Shown here: positions 35,855-46,175 of the stretch, one piece after another
Layout of the letters: every line of letters starts with the position of its first letter
Numbering within the stretch: the first letter of the stretch is position 1
Made by a program: the position numbers and the translations under genes
Assembly (NCBI GenBank): GCA_003415625.1
Contig: PYIU01000001.1
Span: forward strand, 682,001-746,000
Origin: Aquanectria penicillioides
Lineage: Eukaryota > Ascomycota > Sordariomycetes > Hypocreales > Nectriaceae
Direction of reading: 5' to 3'
Length of the DNA stretch: 64,000 nt
The notes under the pieces: model-generated
Seen by the model: only the letters and a program-made list of their open reading frames with translations
What the model was told of the DNA's origin: nothing
Database searches by the model: none

Positions 35855-36338
35855 CCAGCTGCCTTCCGCGCTCGGCGGGCTTCTCAGCCAAGGGATTGTT
35901 GCTAACGGATTCGTCTTCACGTCAGGAGCGATTGCGCAGGACCCGATAATAGGCGAGGTAATCTACGGGGACATCGAGGAACATACGGGAGCGCAACGTC
36001 TCCCCGGGTAAAGGGATAGCCACCACTAACCAAGGCGGCAGCACCAATGCATCCGCAACTTGGGCGCGATTCTCGATGCCGCTTGATCCAGCCTCAATGA
36101 TGTTATCGAAGTGACCGTCTACATGCCTGGATCAGAGAAATTCGCTCGCACGAACGAGGTCTACAAGAAATACTGGGGAAACACTAAGCCCACTCGCACG
36201 TAAGTCAAAGACAACATAATCGTCATGATGAGTGTTCACAGTTCCCCTAGGACTAGGACAGTCTTGACGAGTGAAATGCCCCCAAATGCATTGGTTGAGA
36301 TGAAGTGCGTTGGTCTTGTGACCGAGACGAGGACTTAG
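35855..36338 (+). pseudogene. RidA/YjgF-type imine deaminase pseudogene
   Basis: RidA enzymes hydrolyse reactive enamine/imine intermediates made by amino-acid metabolism. The segments run in order: LLSQGIVANGFVFTSGAIAQDP, GEVIYGDIEEHT, HQCIRNLGAILDAA, SSLNDVIEVTVYMPGSEKFA, NEVYKKYWGNTKPTRT, then after an intact intron (GT at 36200, AG at 36249-36250) VLTSEMPPNALVEMKC and a stop at 36336. The interval 35988-36041 looks like an intron whose donor has lost its T (ACG|GG instead of GT). A TGA at 36084-36086 replaces the Gly usual at that place (GGA to TGA). No start codon was found. Nearly full length otherwise, so loss is recent. Confidence 0.82.
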
Positions 36339-37572
36339 AGCAAACGGGGTACTCCATAGTACAGAGGGGGTGGCTTATAATATAAAGGGGGTGCTCTGTA
36401 GTATTGGGAAGATCCAACGATACAAGAGGTAGTATTTAGTCTAAAGTCTAGAATGACTGCTTGTAAAGCTGCTGAAATGAATTGTTGTTAGGATTGGGAA
36501 GCTTGCTATATTGCCTGCCCTTATAGATGATACGATATCAATACGTCTGGAAGAGCTTGACTTGCGGGATAAATAAAGTAGATGGCATTCTGCAATCCCA
36601 AACGTGACATATCTCTTGGTAAGCCCCCACGTTTAACACATTATAGCACCGTTGGATGGCTTCACCGCGTTGAGAAAGTCTCGATACTATCTTACAGCGC
36701 TTGTTATGTGTTTTGGCCATTACTAGGATAAATGGAAGATATGACCCAGCTCCTAGAAAGCCAGGCCTCTTCATGCAAGGATGCGTTGAGTCCTTATCAT
36801 GACTCGGCTCCGCTGTCTGCGCGAAAGCGTCTGAATGAGAGTTGAGGAATTGTCGATTGCATGCCCTTTTCAGTTGTCCGGCAAGTCACTCTGGGGACAT
36901 GCCGGTATTAGCCTAGTTTCAACAAAAAAGGCATGTATTTTGCAAATTGGCGAGCAGATGATGACATGCAGGGTTGAGGTCCCCCGGCTAGTGGGGATGC
37001 TAGTGTGCTGGGCCAGGAGGTCGACCAGCATAAATAGCTAGATTTGGTCGACATTTGGTGCATTGGGGGCAATAACTGGTAATTTATCGAGTAGCAAGGA
37101 TATTTGGTATTTGGGATGCCCCAAGACTGCGTCAAAATGGACTCAGAAAATAAACCAAGGCCAGGAAAGGCCGAAAATGTTAAACAAGGTCCGTCAAGCA
37201 TCTACTGTTGAAGCCCAAAGCAAACAAATTCGAGTACTCTCGTTTGATGTTCAAGATTCAAGTTCCAACTAGGACCACCAAACCCTCTCAAGCTACACAT
37301 TGAAAACACTAGATCTAGAAGGTCAGACTGCGGCATACCGGTTATTGATGGCCACGTTCGGAAGCATGGGCCTCTTAATCTGGACAGTACTGTTCCCGCA
37401 ATGGCGACTCAATAGCGGGTACCGAAAAGAGCGAAAAATAAATAAATAAAAGAAAACCTGAACAAAAAGTGCTTGCGTGCAAAATAATTTGTCAACCTTA
37501 TACCACAAGCAACCAAGTGTGGCAAAGATCACAACCTGCTGAATATACCAAGCCATATTTGCAAACCTTTAC
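36339..37572. other. intergenic, no gene seen
   Basis: No recognised coding segment. A hydrophobic open frame directly downstream of the next gene's stop (37556 to about 37330, minus strand) has no splice or family support. Confidence 0.3.
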
Positions 37573-37988
37573 CTAAGCTGACCCTCGTCCTAAAACCTTG
37601 AACCATACATAATCTGTCACAGAAAGAAGAACGCAAGGAGTAAGAACAAATGGAACCGCCACCCTATTCTTATCCAGAGTCGAAGCGTTATCCCAACCCT
37701 GCCACTTCTCGCTGTTCACCAATCCAAAAGCGAGCCAGATCTGGATTATACCTGCCAAAAGAAACAAGAGAAGCCCAACGATGTTGAATTTTAGATACGA
37801 CTTGTCCGATTTAGGATTGACCTTGGACGATTGAACATGGTCTAAATCCGGGTTAGAAACAGGAGCTCGCACCCTCTTGTATACAAATATTCAAGTGTTC
37901 ATAAATCATAGATTTTTGTGCAGGGAAGCGAGAAGGCGGTTAAATGTTGTTACATACCGATACGGTTGGACTTTTCCTCGTGGTTCAT
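37573..37988 (-). CDS. small membrane protein, two exons
   Basis: Exon 1 starts MNHEEKSNRIG at 37988. Exon 2 (to 37573) encodes a basic/polar stretch and two hydrophobic helices (FNIVGLLLFLLAGIIQIWLAFGLV and VAVPFVLTPCVLLSVTDYVWFKVL). The product is about 110 aa. The exact junction is uncertain: the obvious GTATGT donor at 37957 is out of phase with exon 2, while a GTAACA donor eight... bases nearby with the acceptor CAAGAG restores the frame. No signal peptide, no family recognised. Either a small fungal-specific membrane protein or a decayed one. Confidence 0.4.
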
Positions 37989-39079
37989 TTTGTATGGTGA
38001 CAAGCCCAGAGACTGGACTGCGCAAATGTTGGATGGGGAATGGCGCGGGAGTTGAACCAATTGAAAAAAATAGCGTGACAAGATTATCAACTAGTTCTCG
38101 TCTCACGAACAGGGAATTTGGGCTACTTAAAGTTGTTCCAGTCTGCGTGCGTGTGATGTAGGAGGAAAAGCCTTTCCCTCATGCCTCTGTCATTGTCATG
38201 GGGCTGTGCACCTGAACTGCCCCACATCTCGGTTGCTCTGCCACTGCAATCAAGGAGCCAAAGGAGGTTCGCCAACCGCATAGCTTTCCGTTTTTGGCTC
38301 CTCGCAGTTGTTTGATGTATTTATATCATCGTCCTATAAGATAACTGTTGACTGATACGCATTGAGGCAAAAAGCTGCACAGCAATCGCCCAGCTCTAGG
38401 GTTCGGACCAACTGCTTCACCTGAAAGCTGCAGGAACGAGTCTGGGCTGTGACAGCCTGCATGCACGACATAGAGTGATGGATTAAACTCGAACCAATGG
38501 CGTTCCGTATTATAACCACAAACGAGCGATCCAATGCCTTTCAGTCTTCCCCAAGGCGGGCACTGTTGGTTTAGCCGGACCTCGACACATCCTACAAGGC
38601 GCACTGCTCGGGATTATCAGCCATCGATGAGTCCTACAAGGCTCATACCTAAGAAGCACCAGCACCAACAAACGTTCTGCGTAGTTAAAATTGAAGGTTA
38701 CGGTTAGTATTCCGGATCCTACAATTTACATGCAGCAAGAGGGGTCGATCGAGGCACTGCTGTCAGGGCCAGTTCTGGTCTCCCACCTGCACCTTCACGA
38801 ATAGCACCTGAACCGAACTTCTCCGGTGACATGTTTAGACGGAATCAAATGCAATGGGATATTTGCTCGCAAGATGTACCATCTAAAAAGGGAAAATCTT
38901 ACCAACCAAGGATCATGCGGAACCAGCATGCACCAGAACACCTTGGCTACTGTTTCGTTTGCTGCAGGATTCCAATTCTCGGAGATCCCAACCGGGATCT
39001 ATTCTTTAACTCTGATGCTGCGGATAATCTCAGCCACTTTGAGTGTATAAAAGACGACTGGGACCTTAATTGAGCGAGA
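37989..39079. other. intergenic, no firm gene
   Basis: An open frame at 38831-39073 has plausible composition with several cysteines (HLGYCFVCCRIPILGD) but no start context, splice support or family. It may be upstream exon sequence or leader of the gene starting at 39080. Confidence 0.3.
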
Positions 39080-40487
39080 ATGTTGAAAGTCAAGGACATC
39101 GGCATCTTAGTACTTCTTTGCTTGACAACTCTGCTCTATACCGCCACAACAATGTATCCTCCAACATCATACTTTGAAAAAATTGAGGCCGTGGAGAAAC
39201 ATGTGCACCCTGCATCGGAACTGGCGAGGCTTCGACGCTGGGTTCGAATTGGCTCCGTTGTCTTTGCCGTCTTATTCTTGTGGAATATCGTGCTCTCTAC
39301 AGGGTTTATATTTCATCCACGGGAGCAAAGACTGTCCGTTCCTATTGGCAGCAACCTGGCTTTGTCCGCCTCTCACTCTTCTCTGCGCTACTCCCCTGAA
39401 GTTGTAATGGCACATAAACGGGACGTCGATGTAGAGATCGCTAATGCTGTCCAATTCGTCCGAAACGGTAAGTGTCCTTGAACAAAAAGGTTGAAGATAA
39501 CAAGGAAGCTAAATGGTTTTAGAGGTCAATGAAATCGGGGCGAGAGCTGACGACGATATCACATTCAAGAATTGGGGCAGCCTAACATTGCAAGGCGTCC
39601 TCTCTGCTTCGGGTGGCTACGCCGGTTGGGTCGGGTTTTGGAGCATGATAGACGATTGTAAAACTCTCAACGAGGAGGGATACAGCCGCGATCAGTTCCA
39701 GAAATGCTTTGCAGGAGCCATCGGGAGCGCAATATTGGTGGGCGTTTCGGTGAAATCCGGCTACGAGGCATTGAAGCTTATCGGGACGGTCGCTCGAACC
39801 GCCGAGTGGTGGATTACTCAAAGTCACGACAACCCTGTCAAGCGCGAGATTGAAGATGCCTTCTCGTTGCACATGGGGGTCGAGGTTCGCCACATTGGCA
39901 ACTGGGATGCAAAGTATCACTTGCCCCTGGATAAGCGAGAGGACAACTTGACGACAGTGCCGGTGTTTGGCCTGACCCATTCCGGCCGTGACATGCACTT
40001 TGCCTTCACCGGAGAGGAAACCAACGAGACAAGCATCCATTTTGGATATGGGCCTGGCCAAGAAACAGAAAACAACCGAAAATTGAGGGCACGAGCGAAT
40101 TACGGATACAGATTCAACGGCGCGTACTTCGACGAAGGGGGCTTCGATTTCAAGATCGAATCCATGCCCGACGAGAATCTCAAGTCAATGTTCATTGGCG
40201 ACGACGCTGCAGACAGGAACGCGCTTCTGGCCCAGACGACCTGCTGGGTAGAGAAGCACGTGCCGGTCTTTCTCGAGGACGGGTTTGGGCCGCTCGACAA
40301 AATTTTCGGTATCGTCGCTGCGATGTCGGACATTGTGGCTCTGGAATTCCAAGTCCTCAACAACTACCAGCGTTCGACGTTGGCCATCGGCGTCATCGCC
40401 CCCTTCACCAAGAACGAACGCTCGCACATCAATGATCTTCGCATCCCGGACGGACTGCCCGTTGATGACGAATGCGCAGCTGATTAA
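39080..40487 (+). CDS. hypothetical membrane-anchored protein, 450 aa
   Basis: Two exons (39080-39467, 39523-40487) join in frame to 451 codons; the intron runs GTAAGT...TTTTAG. Two N-terminal hydrophobic helices (IGILVLLCLTTLLYTA and VVFAVLFLWNIVLSTGFIF) enclose a short loop. A third moderately hydrophobic segment (CFAGAIGSAILVGVSV) follows, then a long hydrophilic C-terminal domain. That domain has two cysteines, acidic patches, glycosylation-like NET/NLT sites and a Gly/Tyr-rich strand segment (YGYRFNGAYFDEGGFDF). No catalytic motif or family recognised. The layout suggests a surface or secretory-pathway protein. It sits between the RidA and hydroxyacid-oxidase pseudogenes and is itself undamaged. 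Confidence 0.7.
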
Positions 40488-40857
40488 TGCGCCCTGGGTG
40501 TTTTCATGAGGGACACGGGATGAACTTGGCGATGGGCTTTGTGCAGAAGATGTCGTTGGTTAGCTTGTTCCATTAGCATATTTTTATTTTCTTTTCTTTT
40601 CGTCAACTTGTGTGACCGCTGCTTCATCTGCATTAGTCTTGTTCTACCGTCCGACATGACAGCAAACACTGGGAGTAATTCACCCAGTGGAGTGAAACTA
40701 AGATTTCTATCCATACCATACACACACCCTCTACATAAGAAGCACACCAAATCATCTCCAAGGCATTGCCCAAATTGAACACTGGGGATTGGAATTTAGC
40801 TCCTGTCGCATGAGTATGATGAGTACGACCAGTATCTCCATAATCCTTGTAACCAAA
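40488..40857. other. convergent intergenic space
   Basis: 3' flanks of the gene ending at 40487 and of the oxidase pseudogene on the other strand. Nothing else seen. Confidence 0.3.
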
Positions 40858-42043
40858 TTATGCTCTGCTGTACAGCTTCGCTAGAATTCCACTCTCCTGG
40901 AGAATAGAAAGATGGCTCTTGTTGATATCCTTGATAGTTTTGCATCTGTTTGAAACCGTGAGCAATTCAAGCCTCGAAATGACGCTATGCGCACGCACGC
41001 GGCCAAAGCTATTGCAATCTTGAATTCGTCGAGCAGCAGCTGCACCGCTAGCTTTACGCCGTCTGCTCCGTTGTACTACATGGCAGTTAGCAAGCGTATT
41101 GATGAGAACTGATTTTTAGAACTCGTAGCTAGAACCCAGATGGGGATGCGTCCGGCAAAGCAATAGTCGGCCCCGAGGGCAATGGCCTTGAAGATGTCGG
41201 TGCCTCTCCCGATGCCGCCGTCCACGGCAATCTTGACCTTTCCCTTGACCACAGGGGCGCACTCCCGTAGAGCGTCGAGCGTTGCGGGCACGCCGTCGAG
41301 TTGTCGTCCGCCGTGGTTCGAGATGAGGATGCCATCAACACCGTGCTAGATCGCCAGCGCAACATCCTCAGTAGTGTAAACTAAAGTTGCCATTAGATCT
41401 GTCCGCGAAAGGAACAATCCTTGGCGATCTTGCATACCTCCTTTCAACCAAATGTCCAGCTTGGTGACGCTCCTGACCCAGCCAATGGCCTGCTCCCAGT
41501 TCATGCCGTCCTCTGCATTTGACATGAGTAATAAGCTGGCCATCTACGTCTAGATTGAGATTTGAGTCCATCGAGGGCACTCGCCGTAAGCAAGGTCAGC
41601 GCCTTGGTCTACTAGGTTGTTAAAGTCTGACTCTGGAGCAATGTTTGGATATCCCATGCCCTCTGGGATTCCAAACGAGTTTCTGAACTCGTTCAACCGT
41701 CGGCCGAGATGAGGCGCATCAACGGTCATCGTGACGGCCATGTAGCCAGCCTCTGTGGTGCAAGTTAGCTACCTCGTTGTCCCAAACACTGACGCGGATG
41801 AGCACTGAATTGCTCGAGTGGGTAAATGAATGGTATGGTTGATATTGAGCTGCACTTACGTGATCAGGTCCATTGCGCCCTCATTGTAGAACTCTATGAA
41901 CACGCATTAGGAATTGGTCACGATGACGCCAGGCAGCGGTTGGTGCCACCTTGGTACGTCTTTGGCAGCTTCTGGGATCCCTCCTCCTTGAGGTCGTTGA
42001 TGCAGTAGACCTCAGAGTCTAGTGTCCTGCCTCTGTTCGCCAT
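40858..42043 (-). pseudogene. FMN-dependent 2-hydroxyacid oxidase/dehydrogenase pseudogene
   Basis: Start MANRGRTLDSEVYCINDLKEEG at 42043, intron (CAAG|GTGGCA...TTCATAG), then EFYNEGAMDLIT. About 145 residues of the TIM barrel are then missing, and the next exon begins AGYMAVTMTVDAPHLGRRLNE. Downstream exons are well preserved: WEQAIGWVRS...LDIWLKG, VYTTEDVALAI, then [18 protein letters not shown] with the catalytic His/Arg, the phosphate-binding [36 protein letters not shown], and the final CKTIKDINKSHLSILQESG ending in TAA at 40860-40858. A TAG at 41348-41346 replaces the Glu expected before HGVDG. Introns retain normal ends. The internal deletion plus nonsense codon make it non-functional. 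Relatives oxidise L-lactate, glycolate or mandelate. Confidence 0.88.
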
Positions 42044-43300
42044 GATGTTGTCAGTAAGAGAGAGTGGTGTCTAATGAGTCCAGTTGAGTGTCGAGCCCGA
42101 TGACGGTAATGCACGGCGAATCCATTGAGGGTTGAGATTGGCATAATCAATTCATATCTGGAGGATGGCAGCTCTTGCTCCATTCTATTTGTTGGGCTGA
42201 GTGAGTCAAGCTACTTTGGCGATGGCTTCTAGTTGTGACTCTGGCCAAGAGCTAGTGGTCTTTCGCTGGGGGGCTCCGCGTATAGACGGTGCAGGACACC
42301 CTTTGGAGGGTAGCGTGGGGGTCAATGAGGCCAAATTAAGATGCGCACATGCTATCTACCGCATCTGCCACTATTCCCAGATTTGTAAAGCATCATTGAT
42401 GGAGTGACTCAGCTCAACTTGGTGCAGTCCATTGACAGAGTCCAAGTGCACTGAGAGATCTGACAGAGCCCGCTGTGGATTTGTGGAGATCTGAGGAACA
42501 GTGGTTGGCTAGAGGCCTGTCCCCGCTGGAAAAACAAAACGTGGGTGGAGCCGAACTCCGGAATGCGGGTTTCAAGTTTTCAACATTCTGTCACGGTGCA
42601 TAGCGAGCGGAGGCCGTGGAGGGAGCACAGGGGGATGATGAAACAGCAAAGATACGCGACCGTCAAGGCGGTCAAGGCGTGATTGTGAGCTAATGTGCAT
42701 GCGGTGCAGTTGCTAGTTCATGATGTCAAGCCATGTATATTAATGCTAAGCTAGGCAAAAGCGCATTTCCTAAAAGGTCAGGACGTTGCGCTGTGTTCCA
42801 ATCGACGAGGCTGGGGCGCAGACGCAGACGGAGGCGCAAGGCAGAGACAGACCAGCAGGAAAAACGTGCGAGTGTCTCAGCGACCAACATTCTCGTATGG
42901 AGAGGATGGGCTGCATTGTTATTGGCTAGAGCGGATCGTGTTTCCTTCTTCATCGTGTGTTGTGGATGTGGCTCATGGAGAATGACGAGGCGGCCGGGAA
43001 TGAGAAAAGCGATGGAGACCAACGAGAAGCAGGAGAGGCACGCCAAGATGATCATCAGATCAAGGCTGTGCGAGGCTTCCAGGTCGACGATGGCCTAATC
43101 CCGCCCCTGGTCCGCCTTACCAGGCATTTCCACTTTTCAGCGCGCATCGTCTTGCGCAAAGGGGAAACAATGAAAAGTTGGTTGATTCAAATTCCCGAAT
43201 GGCATGGGAGGCAACAGGGTCGTCCCGACTGGTCCCAGCCGGGTTGGTCCTTGCACAGCCTGTTGTTGTTGTTTGCTTGCTGGGATGCCATCAGCAAACT

Positions 43301-43324
43301 GTGTGTGTGTGTGTGTGTGTGTGT
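43301..43324. repeat. (GT)12 microsatellite
   Basis: Twelve uninterrupted GT units visible directly in the sequence, in a gene-free interval. Confidence 0.95.
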
Positions 43325-43725
43325 CAACGAAGCCCATTGAAGCCCAGCCCGCCCAGCCTGCTGTAGCAGATCTCTGGGATCAACAAGCATACGGTACTGT
43401 GCATGTGCATCCATTCCCCAGCGATCCACGCCATCACATCCGTCATTGCTGTGGACCTGATGCAGCGAGACAACTGCGTCGGCGCTATGCCGCATCGGGC
43501 CCGATGTAGCGACGCTCAATGCGAAGCCACCCCGATGATGCAGAAGCGCTAAGCATCACCGCCGACTGACGACGCACTGCGGCTGCTGGTCCCGATCTCT
43601 CGGGTCTGTTTCTGAAGAATACGGTGGCACACGGCCATGCGCGTAGAGGGAGAGAGGGAGACAGAGAGGGAGAGAGAGGGTTGCGCCACAACCGCAATGG
43701 CGGCATTCCCGGACAATCACGCACT

Positions 43726-43779
43726 GCGTTGCGCTGCGCTGCGCTGTAGCCTGTAGCCTGTAGCCTGTAGCCTGTAGCT
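43726..43779. repeat. compound minisatellite (GCGCT)n + (TGTAGCC)5
   Basis: About four GCGCT-like units run directly into five tandem TGTAGCC units; the last reads TGTAGCT. Likely length-polymorphic between strains. No coding frame involved. Confidence 0.9.
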
Positions 43780-44210
43780 AGGTACTACGGATACTGGACA
43801 TCCACTCCCCCGGCCCAGGCGCTTGTGGCGCGGAGAGGGCCCCCGGCTTTCGGCTGAATGTCCGTGGTTGGTCGCTGACCATCTGCACGCCCGCTGCACG
43901 CCCGCTGCAATTTTGTTGCATTTTTACTGCACGTCACCAACAATTGAGGCGGCTGGTAAACGCTGGGACGGGCATTCGCTTCACCCACGGCAAACAAGCA
44001 TAAATAAATAAATACTGCTGGCCGTCTCCACGAACACTCGTCTTATCGCTGCCGCCTCTCATCAACCATTCACACAAAGTTTTGGTTGTGGTTTCCACTG
44101 TAGCCTCTTCGATTCTGCTTCTGACTGAACCCACAATATCACGCAACATCGCACGCATCACCACCGCCAACACCCACCATCAGCTTCCCTGGACAGACAC
44201 CACCGCCATC

Positions 44211-46013
44211 ATGCTTCTTCGCGCGGCACTCGCCCTGCCGCTCTTCTCTCTTCTTCTCGGCTCCGCCGCCAAACCCACAGATGAATGCCCCATCCTAGGC
44301 CCTACTTTCCCCTCAAACTTCAACCTCTCAGAAACCGACGTCATCCGCGACGCCATCTCCAGCTTCCCCAAGAAGATCGAGGCCCTCCTCACCTCGGGCA
44401 AGCTCAACAGCTCGTACTCGAGTTTCGCCATCGACGTCTTCTCGACCGCCACCAATGACTCCATCTACAGCTACTACCGCGAGGCCCCCGGCCTGAACGG
44501 CACCCTGACCAAGGGCAAATTGGACGACGCCACCATCTTCCGCATCGGCAGCGTGTCCAAGCTGTTCACGTCCTACTCAATCCTCAAGGCAGCCGGTCTT
44601 GATATCTTCAATGTCCCCGTGACCGCCTATGTGCCCGAGCTCGCAGGAAACAAGAAAATCGGCCGTCAATCCAAGATTCAATGGGAGGACATTACCGTCG
44701 GAGCACTCCTGTCCCAGCAGGGCGGCACCGGAGGATTCCGTGAGTTCTACCATTCTTTGACTTTTTTTTAATTTTTTTTAATCATCTGTTCTGACCATTC
44801 TATAGCAATGGATTCCATCACATGCTACGTCTACTCCAACTGCTCAGAAGCGGGTATGCTTGGCCTCACTCGTCCATGCGTCAGCCAGCAAAAGCTAAAC
44901 CCATCCTAGATTTCCTGAACCTGATGCGCGAGAAGCGCCCCGTGGTTCCTTCATATCACACTGCTCTCTACTCTGATGGAGGCTTCGGAGTCCTGGGCCG
45001 CGTGCTGGAGCGCCTGGTCGGCTCGTCCTACAACGACGCCCTGCAGTCTCTGCTCGCCGTGCCCCTGGGGCTCAAGAGCACCACCACGTTTGAGCCCAAG
45101 GGCAAGGATTTGAACGCTCTTGTCCTCCCCGGAGGTCTTGAAGTCAGCTCGTGGGGTTTTGATAACCAGCTTACGGCGCCGTAAGACTCCCTGTTTTTGC
45201 CCTGGCGATGTGCTGCCAACTGACATGAATGTCTAGATCTGGAGGCGTTTACTCCAACTGTGAGGATTTGCGCACCACCGGCCTCTCAATCCTTCACTCA
45301 GAGCTTCTCCCCCGAGCCACCACCCGGCAGTGGATGAGGCCCCGTGCTGGCCTCTCCTCTCTGACCACCATGGTTGGAGCGCCCTGGGAAATCTACCGCC
45401 TTGCTGTGCCCGTCTCCCCGACTCCAACAGGACTCGCATCTCCGACCTCTACACCAAGGCCGGCGGCAACGCTGGCTACGGTGCGCTTTTCGGCCTCTCT
45501 CCCGACCACGGTATCGGCTTCTCCATCTTGGTCGCCGGGCCCAATGCTCTCTCTGAGCGCTGGCCCCTCCTCGACCTCGTCGGCGAGGTCTTCGTCACCG
45601 CCGCCGAGCACGCCGGGGCCGAGAACGCCGCGAGCAACTTCGTCGGCACCTTCATCGACGACAAGGACGAGCTGAACATCACCCTCAGTGTGAACGGTGG
45701 CCACCCGGGCCTGGGATTCTACGCCGCCGGCCAGTCCGCCTCCGCCGCTGTGCGCCTCTATCCCACCGACATCAGCTACCGCGCCGACAACGGTTCCGTC
45801 TTCCACTCGTTCCGCGCCGTCGGCCAGACGCTCCCCATCCCCGCGAGATCGGCCGTCGAGGGCGGCCAGGGCATGTTTGACCGAGGCTGCATGACCTGGT
45901 TCGACGTGGGCTTTTTCGGGTCCATGGACGAGTACGTGCTGGAGGTTGTCGACGGCAAGCTTGAGACCGTGAGGAGCATGTTGACGGGCAAGCTCCTGAT
46001 GCGGCAGGCTTGA
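44211..46013 (+). CDS. secreted serine beta-lactamase/transpeptidase-fold protein, one frame break
   Basis: Four exons (44211-44739, 44806-44853, 44910-45180, 45237-46013), roughly 540 aa. Signal peptide MLLRAALALPLFSLLLGSAA. The class C beta-lactamase/PBP fold is shown by the S-x-x-K nucleophile motif in IGSVSKLFTS, the Tyr motif LYSDGGFGVLG, the GGVYSN segment and NAGYGALFGLSPDHGIGFSILV. In fungi such proteins act as esterases, peptidases or secondary-metabolite enzymes rather than resistance enzymes. The reading frame shifts by minus one in the CCCC run at 45416-45419: VPVSP continues only if one more C is supplied, into DSNRTRISDLYTKAGG. The remainder is intact to the stop. It could be a sequencing indel or recent loss of function. 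Converges with the NACHT gene, 162 bp apart. Confidence 0.82.
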
Positions 46014-46175
46014 AGTGAAAGCAGAGTAATGATTTAACGACGAAATTGTACATGACTGGGCTCGGGATTTAATGATTAGAATGTATTTATGTAGATATGT
46101 AACTAATTGTTGACAAGACAATTTAATGCGAGTAACATTCGATATCACAAAGCCTCAAGCCCCTGGATCATTGAC

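Larger units (their letters stand above)
42044..44210. other. 2.2 kb with simple repeats, promoter of beta-lactamase-like gene
   Basis: No gene recognised. The distal part holds a GT microsatellite, a purine-rich GAGAGG tract (about 43648-43680) and a 5-mer/7-mer minisatellite, listed separately. The last 150 bp are the pyrimidine-rich leader of the gene at 44211. Confidence 0.35.

Noticed and set aside
36908..37201. Minus-strand 97-codon open frame
   Set aside because: No family likeness or splice support; composition not protein-like.
43301..43324. GT repeat as a CRISPR or origin-like element
   Set aside because: It is a plain dinucleotide microsatellite in a eukaryotic genome; no array structure.
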